Positions 5,521-8,999 of a DNA stretch of 8,999 bases are shown piece by piece. Position 1 is the first letter of the stretch. Each line of letters begins with the position of its first letter. The notes under the pieces are model-generated. The model was not told where the DNA came from and ran no database searches. It worked only from the letters and a program-made list of their open reading frames with translations. Both the position numbers and the translations under genes were made by a program. Origin of the DNA: an uncultured Microbacterium sp. (GTDB lineage Bacteria; Actinomycetota; Actinomycetes; Actinomycetales; Microbacteriaceae); the NCBI RefSeq assembly GCF_937927635.1, contig NZ_CALBRW010000006.1, positions 1-8,999 on the forward strand. The letters run 5' to 3'.

Positions 5521-5526
5521 AAGGAG
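5521..5526 (+). promoter_or_regulatory. Ribosome binding site of IS110 transposase
   Basis: AAGGAG with 8 nt to ATG 5535. It fixes the transposase start and marks the 3' limit of the non-coding end. Confidence 0.8.
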
Positions 5527-5534
5527 AAGCGCTC

Positions 5535-6761
5535 ATGCCAGACCTCAACTTGCCAGCGTGGCCGGTATTCGCCGGCATCGACTGGGGCGGTGAGAACCAC
5601 CAGCTCTGCGTTGTCGCGCCCGACGGGAAGCGGCTACTTGAGACACGTGTCAGTCACGACGTCGCCGGGCTCCACCAACTCGACCTGCATCTGAACGGCT
5701 TCGGGCGGCAGGTCCCGATCGCGATCGAACGCTCCGAAGGTCTCCTCGTCGAGCACCTTCAAGCGACCGGGCATGCGGTGTTCCCCGTGTCTCCGCGGAT
5801 CTCCGCGAGGGCGCGGGAGCGTTACAAGGTCGCTGCGGTCAAGGACGACCGGTTCGACGCGTTCGTACTCGCCGACACGCTCCGCTTCGACCATGCGCAC
5901 TGGCGCCCGCTGTCGGTCCCGTCACCGCTGCTCGCCGAGATCAAGGCACTCACACGGGACCGGGACCGGCTCCTCGAGACGCAGCAGGCGACGGAGAGTC
6001 AGTTGCGGATGATCCTCGAGGCCTACCACCCCGCACCCGTTCGGTTGTTCTCGTCCGTCGACCGGCAGATCACGCTGTCGTTCGTAACGGACTATCCGAC
6101 ACCGGCGAACGCGTCCCGGGTGAAGACCACCAGGATGGCAGGGTTCCTTTCCCGACACCACTACACCGGCAGAGTCCCCGCGCAGACCCTCGCGGACCGG
6201 ATGAGACAGAACCTGCTCTCCGGCTCGCCAGGAACGGTCGCGGGCAAGAGCTTCTCCGCTCTCGCATTCACCCAGGTGCTGCAGCTTCTGAACACGCAGC
6301 TCGCCGAGTACGACGACGCAATCGCCGCAGCCACCGCGGAGCACCCGGACGCCCTGATCTTCGCCAGCTTTCCCGGCATCGGCCCCGTGCTCACTGCGGT
6401 ACTGCTCGCCGAGATCGGTGAAGACCGCGCAAGGTTCCCGCAACCTGAAGTGCTCCTCGCCGAAGCCGGCCTCGCCCCGGTCACCCGCTCGTCGGGCAGG
6501 TCCCGGTCGGTCAGGTTCCGCTACGCCGCGAACAGCCGCCTCCGAGAAGCCACCATGTGGTGGGCGTTCAACTCCATCAAGATGTCACCCTGGGCGGCCG
6601 CCGCGTTCCGCGACGCCCGGGACCAGAAAGGCCAGCGCTACCACCGCGCCCTCCGCGGACTCGCCGCACGCTGGACCCGCATCCTCTGGCGCTGTTGGAC
6701 CAACCACGAAACCTACGACCCCGCCCGCCACGGCTCAGCCGCACTGATCACCGCCGCCTGA
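5535..6761 (+). CDS. IS110-family transposase (DEDD, bridge-RNA-guided recombinase)
   Basis: A 408-residue recombinase of normal family length. The N-terminal RuvC-like domain carries the DEDD residues: D16 in GIDWGGENH, a Glu in AIERSEG (E65 most likely), and D105 and D108 in KDDRFDA. A coiled-coil-like helical segment covers about 130-165 (DRDRLLETQQATESQLRMIL). The C-terminal Tnp domain has FPGIGPVLTAVLLAEIG (279-295) and AGLAPVTRSSGRSR (311-324), with the candidate catalytic serine at S320 before G321. With the RNA from the adjacent non-coding end the protein is expected to bring donor and target together and exchange strands at a dinucleotide core. The start has a good ribosome site and the reading frame is intact. 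The non-coding RNA lies upstream of the gene, which places the element in the IS110 group rather than the IS1111 group. Confidence 0.95.
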   Translation: MPDLNLPAWPVFAGIDWGGENHQLCVVAPDGKRLLETRVSHDVAGLHQLDLHLNGFGRQVPIAIERSEGLLVEHLQATGHAVFPVSPRISARARERYKVAAVKDDRFDAFVLADTLRFDHAHWRPLSVPSPLLAEIKALTRDRDRLLETQQATESQLRMILEAYHPAPVRLFSSVDRQITLSFVTDYPTPANASRVKTTRMAGFLSRHHYTGRVPAQTLADRMRQNLLSGSPGTVAGKSFSALAFTQVLQLLNTQLAEYDDAIAAATAEHPDALIFASFPGIGPVLTAVLLAEIGEDRARFPQPEVLLAEAGLAPVTRSSGRSRSVRFRYAANSRLREATMWWAFNSIKMSPWAAAAFRDARDQKGQRYHRALRGLAARWTRILWRCWTNHETYDPARHGSAALITAA

Positions 6762-6849
6762 CCGCGCGCTTTCGACACCCCCGCCCGACACTCGGGGCCG
6801 AGCGGCGCCTTCAGCGCGCCCACGCAAACACACCAAGATCTGCACCCAG

Positions 6850-6855
6850 TTGACA
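6850..6855 (+). promoter_or_regulatory. Consensus -35 box at IS110 right end
   Basis: TTGACA is a perfect -35 hexamer 8 nt inside the right end. In the integrated state the sequence 17 bp downstream (GCACTT, in IS256) is a poor -10, so it should be largely silent until the element circularises and places CAAGAT of the left end at the right distance. Confidence 0.6.
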
Positions 6856-6864
6856 GTGGGAGTC

Positions 6865-7344
6865 TGCCGGGTGCACTTCATGCGCAACGTCCTCGCGGTG
6901 GTGCCCAAGGCCAGCGGCGAGATGGTCGCCTCGATCATCCGCACGATCTTCGCCCAACCCGACAAGGAGCATGTTCAGGCCCAGTTCGACGAAGTCGTCC
7001 GCATGCTCGACCGGTCGCACCCGAAGGTTGCCGAGATGCTCTCCGACGCACGAGACGACCTGCTCGCGTTCACTGGGTTCCCGCAGAAGCACTGGCGGCA
7101 GATCTGGTCCACGAACCCGCTGGAACGGGTGAACAAGGAGATCAAGCGTCGCACCGACGTGGTCGGGGTGTTCCCCAACCCCGCCGCGCTGCTGCGCCTG
7201 GCCGGCGCGGTCCTGGTCGAGCAGCACGACGAATGGGAAGCCGGCGACCGCCGCTACTTCTCCGAGCACTCCATGCGGCAACTCGACGCCATGAACACCG
7301 CCCACATCGAGGAGGTGGTCATCCCCGAAATCGCTGCGGCATAA
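6865..7344 (+). pseudogene. IS256-family transposase, C-terminal part (codons 253-411)
   Basis: The interrupted transposase resumes at CRVHFMRNVLAVVPK directly after the IS110 right end and continues in frame to TAA 7342-7344. It includes FPQKHWRQIWSTNPLERVNKEIKRRTDVVGVFPN in two family-typical blocks; the Glu of N-P-L-E-R is the expected third residue of the DDE triad whose two Asp are in the other piece. The full protein would have been about 411 residues, normal for this family. No start signal of its own: the open frame begins inside the IS110 end with a GTG lacking a ribosome site. No other damage is seen, so precise removal of the IS110 element would restore the gene. Confidence 0.93.
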
Positions 7345-7370
7345 TCAAACCCAACTGACCGCACGGTGTC

Positions 7371-7401
7371 GAGAAACTCCACCACTCAGCGGGACGTCAC
7401 C
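7371..7401. repeat. IS256-type right inverted repeat
   Basis: The reverse complement starts GGTGACGTCCCG at 7401 and includes GTGGTGGAGTTT, matching the left repeat at 4496-4526 with a few changes. It lies 27-57 bp after the transposase stop. Confidence 0.8.
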
Positions 7402-7422
7402 CCCATGCCCCGAGCGTCGCCA

Positions 7423-7479
7423 TTTCGCGGGCATTCTCAGATGAGGCACCGAAGGCGTTTCGCGGGCACTTTAAGTGAG
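7423..7479. repeat. Two imperfect direct repeats, possible IS21-type terminus
   Basis: TTTCGCGGGCATTCTCAGA plus TGAG (7423-7445) and TTTCGCGGGCACTTTAAG plus TGAG (7458-7479) share the first 11 bases, then a run of near matches, and end in TGAG. Tandem repeats of about 20 bp are the hallmark of IS21-family ends, and a TTTCGCGGGCA-like core is consistent with such ends. No istA or istB gene is present, so this would be only a leftover end. The family call is inference. Confidence 0.4.
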
Positions 7480-7486
7480 TCTCGTC

Positions 7487-7521
7487 GGGGGCTTGACCCC
7501 CTCAGATTCCTTCCCTAGCCT
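7487..7521 (+). promoter_or_regulatory. Promoter of the SDR gene with overlapping inverted repeat
   Basis: TTGACC (7493-7498) and TAGCCT (7516-7521) are spaced 17 bp, a good sigma-70 type pair, with about 70 nt of leader before the gene. The -35 box is embedded in the inverted repeat GGGGG-CTTGA-CCCCC (7487-7501), which could be an operator blocking polymerase. Confidence 0.6.
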
Positions 7522-7599
7522 CGACGTGAGAACACCATCGGCGGTCGTTCCTCGGCCGTCGATTCGGCATCCCAAAATCCAGGCAGAAGGAGGAGAACG

Positions 7600-8352
7600 A
7601 TGGCAGAAGAGTTCGCGGGCAAGGTCGCGCTGGTCACCGGAGGAGCGTCCGGCATCGGTGAGGTGGTGGCCCGGATGCTGGCACAGCAGGGTGCGTCCGT
7701 GCTGGTCGTCGACCTGAACGAGGAGGGCGCGAACCGGGTCGCGGGGGAGATCGGGAACGCCGGCGGCAAGGCGGCCGGCTTCGCGGCGGACGTGACCGAC
7801 GCGGACCGGATGAAGGCGGCGGTCGACGCGGCGGTCGAGCAGTTCGGCGGGCTGCACCTCGCGTTCAACAACGCCGGCATCAGCGGCCCGCTCGGCCCGC
7901 TACACGAGACGGACCTCGAGGGATACCGAAAGCTGATGGCGATCAACCTCGACTCCGTCTACTACGGCATGTACTACGAGATCCCGGCGATGCTGAAGGC
8001 CGGGGGTGGCTCCATCGTGAACACCTCCTCCATCCTCGGGCTCGTCGGCGTCACGGGGGCCGTCCCGTACGTCGCAGCCAAGCACGGAGTCACCGGAATG
8101 ACGAAGGCCGCAGCGCTCGGGTACGCGCCGCAGGGAATCCGCATCAACTCGGTGCATCCCGGCTACATCGACACGCCCCTGCTCGGGAACCTCTCCGAGG
8201 AGTGGTACAACGGGCTGGTCGCGAAGCACCCCATCGGCCGTCTCGGGAAGGCGGAGGAGGTCGCGGAGCTGGTGCTGTTCCTGCTGTCCGACCGGTCGTC
8301 GTTCATCACCGGCACGCAGCACACCGTGGACGGCGGCTACACCGCGCAGTAA
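7600..8352 (+). CDS. Short-chain dehydrogenase/reductase (classical SDR)
   Basis: A 250-residue NAD(P)-dependent oxidoreductase, the normal length for classical SDRs. Start ATG 7600 has AAGGAGGAG just upstream. The cofactor site is TGGASGIG (13-20); D38 at the end of the second strand favours NAD(H) over NADP(H). NNAG is at 90-93. The catalytic tetrad is visible: N116, S144 in NTSSILG, Y157 and K161 in Y-V-A-A-K. The end (FITGTQHTVDGGYTAQ) is the usual C-terminal SDR signature. Substrate cannot be read from the sequence; relatives are annotated as 3-oxoacyl reductases, glucose dehydrogenases or alcohol/steroid dehydrogenases. The gene is monocistronic, with its own promoter, and convergent with the truncated DUF151 gene. 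It is intact, in contrast with most of its neighbours. Confidence 0.94.
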   Translation: MAEEFAGKVALVTGGASGIGEVVARMLAQQGASVLVVDLNEEGANRVAGEIGNAGGKAAGFAADVTDADRMKAAVDAAVEQFGGLHLAFNNAGISGPLGPLHETDLEGYRKLMAINLDSVYYGMYYEIPAMLKAGGGSIVNTSSILGLVGVTGAVPYVAAKHGVTGMTKAAALGYAPQGIRINSVHPGYIDTPLLGNLSEEWYNGLVAKHPIGRLGKAEEVAELVLFLLSDRSSFITGTQHTVDGGYTAQ

Positions 8353-8404
8353 CGCGAGCGGATCCAGGCGGTCACCGAGTCCGCTCCCAGGCGCCGGGCT
8401 CGGT

Positions 8405-8489
8405 GCCCTTCGACGGGCTCGGGGACCGTGCGCGGCCCTTCGACAGGCTCAGGGACCGTGCGCGGCCCTTCGACGGGCTCACGCGACCG
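8405..8489. repeat. Three tandem 30-bp repeats
   Basis: Units begin at 8405, 8435 and 8465 with the pattern CCCTTCGACrGGCTC followed by rGGGACCGTGCGCGG; the third unit diverges after its first 15-16 bases. Each of the first two can pair CCCT with AGGG or its near form around the CGACrGGCTC centre. They fill the gap between convergent genes. Intergenic copies of similar sequence are common in Microbacteriaceae genomes (from memory), so this looks like a local array of a dispersed repeat; it may also help end transcription from both sides. Confidence 0.88.
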
Positions 8490-8494
8490 GACGA

Positions 8495-8797
8495 CTACCC
8501 CTGGAAGTCCTCCGGGTCGACCTCCTCCAGGAATCGCTTGAACTCGGCGAGCTTCGCCTCCTCGTCCTCGTGCGAGCCTTCCGTCTCGTCGGCGATGCCC
8601 GCCTCGGCGAGCACCTCGTCCGCCACCCAGATCGGCGCGTCGACGCGGGCGGCGAGCGCGATGGAGTCGGAGGGCCGGGCGTCGAGGACGCGGCGGCCGT
8701 ACTGGGTCTGCAGGGTGATCTCGGCGTAGAAGGTGCCGCCTTCGATCTTCGTCACCTCCACCCGCTCGACCTCGGCGCCGACCGTCTCGAGCGACTC
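8495..8797 (-). pseudogene. Bifunctional nuclease family (DUF151/BFN) gene, N-terminus lost
   Basis: The homologous part starts at LETVGAEVERVEVTKIEGGTF near 8791 and continues AEITLQTQYG, DARPSDSIALAARVDAPIWVADEVLAEAG and ends KRFLEEVDPEDFQG before TAG 8497-8495. This matches the second half of the BFN/DUF151 family, including the signature ARPSDSIALA. Complete members are about 160-170 residues and start with a beta-rich half ending in a 'HDL' segment; that half is missing. The frame stays open to ATG 8920, but those residues (MFCDRPVSLVSDDEDAGGGF onward) are unrelated to the family and are the antisense of another coding tail. So a break point lies at about 8792-8800. A product could still be made but is unlikely to fold as the family does. 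Confidence 0.82.
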
Positions 8798-8896
8798 TTC
8801 CCCCAGATCAACCGGGTACTCAGGATCAACCAGCTCGACACCATCACCGACGACGTCGTCGAAGCCGCCGCCAGCATCCTCGTCATCGGAAACTAG
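8798..8896 (+). pseudogene. Unrecognised coding tail at the break point
   Basis: From the break point the plus strand reads FPQINRVLRINQLDTITDD then VVEAAASILVIGN and TAG (8894-8896). Codons have G or C in nearly all third positions and the amino-acid mix is normal, whereas the antisense frame is very acidic, so this strand is probably the true coding one. I do not recognise the family; it would be the last about 32 residues of a protein whose main part is missing. Confidence 0.3.
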
Positions 8897-8961
8897 CGAC
8901 ACCGGACGATCACAGAACACCGCCGAAGAGCGCCGAACTTCACACCCGGCCGCCGTAACCG

Positions 8962-8996
8962 TGGGCCATAAGCGTGTTTCGGCAGACGTTATCGGA
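8962..8996. other. Imperfect dyad near window edge
   Basis: CCATAAGCGTGTTTCGG and CAGACGTTATCGG form an imperfect dyad (ATAAGCGT against ATAACGT on the opposite strand, about 10 nt apart). It could be an element terminus or a recombinase site; the window ends before this can be judged. The stretch 8897-8961 shows nothing else. Confidence 0.25.
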
Positions 8997-8999
8997 GCG

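Larger units (their letters stand above)
5306..6865 (+). mobile_element. IS110-family insertion sequence (complete)
   Basis: About 1558 bp, containing a 5' non-coding end of about 228 bp with a bridge RNA, one transposase gene (5535-6761) and a short 3' non-coding end. The borders are set by the IS256 transposase: it breaks after ...TGGCAGCG and resumes at GCCGGGTGCAC, restoring W-Q-R-C-R-V-H. The dinucleotide is GT at the left (5306-5307) and CT at the right (6864-6865). There are no terminal inverted repeats of the DDE type and no target duplication beyond the dinucleotide, as expected for this family. Transposase and RNA both look intact, so the element may be active. Confidence 0.92.
4496..7401 (+). 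mobile_element. IS256-family element interrupted by an IS110-family element
   Basis: The left inverted repeat at 4496-4526 starts GGTGACGTCCCG and continues TGGTGGAGTTT. The right inverted repeat, read inward from 7401, starts GGTGACGTCCCG and also contains GTGGTGGAGTTT, with a few mismatches between the two. Without the nested element the length is about 1348 bp, normal for the family. The transposase is split into 4551-5306 and 6865-7344. Immediate flanks are CCTACCGC on the left and CCCATGCC on the right, so no 8-bp target duplication is left; the element has probably taken part in a rearrangement. It cannot encode its own transposase in this state. Confidence 0.88.

Noticed and set aside
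6762..6863. Bridge RNA in the 3' non-coding end (IS1111-type arrangement)
   Set aside because: The guides and paired loops are all in the 5' end; the 3' end is only about 100 nt and shows just the -35 box and the donor sequence.
8405..8489. CRISPR array
   Set aside because: The 30-bp units are directly adjacent with no spacers, and no cas genes are present.

Overview
High-GC, actinobacterial DNA; gene content, codon use and promoter style suggest a member of the Microbacteriaceae or a relative (inference). The window is an accessory, decaying region: intact genes alternate with gene fragments, and its centre is a nest of insertion sequences next to a tRNA-Ser gene.

Left part (1-2437): a minus-strand block runs from a TetR-type regulator into nuoA (complex I subunit A) and then into an overlapping gene that leaves the window. 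That last gene encodes a degenerate NuoB-like domain without the iron-sulfur cysteines, fused to a long His/Met-rich repeat tail (HDMSGMSG-type units). A GNAT acetyltransferase is divergent from the TetR gene, and a 20-bp palindrome lies between their starts.

Middle-left (2438-4060): gene debris and one intact gene. There is the tail of a small membrane protein, an N-terminally truncated and frameshifted FAD monooxygenase on the minus strand, an intact small lipoprotein gene, and a relic made of a short ORF overlapping the N-terminal end of a tyrosine integrase.

Centre (4148-7401): tRNA-Ser(GCT) on the minus strand, then a spacer with three GGGACACT repeats and the tail of a truncated ORF, then an IS256-family element (inverted repeats about 4496-4526 and 7371-7401). 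Its transposase is split at codon 252/253 by a complete IS110-family element (about 5306-6865). The IS110 left non-coding end can be read as a bridge RNA: it has a target-binding loop whose guides match the IS256 sequence on both sides of the insertion, and a donor-binding loop whose guides match the element's own two ends. The right end also carries a TTGACA -35 box that would meet a -10-like box of the left end at 17 bp spacing in the circular form. This is the most informative structure in the window.

Right part (7402-8999): two direct repeats that look like an IS21-type terminus, then a short-chain dehydrogenase with a good promoter and ribosome binding site, three tandem 30-bp repeats between convergent genes, a bifunctional-nuclease (DUF151) gene on the minus strand that has lost its N-terminal half, and an unrecognised coding tail and imperfect dyad running to the window edge.
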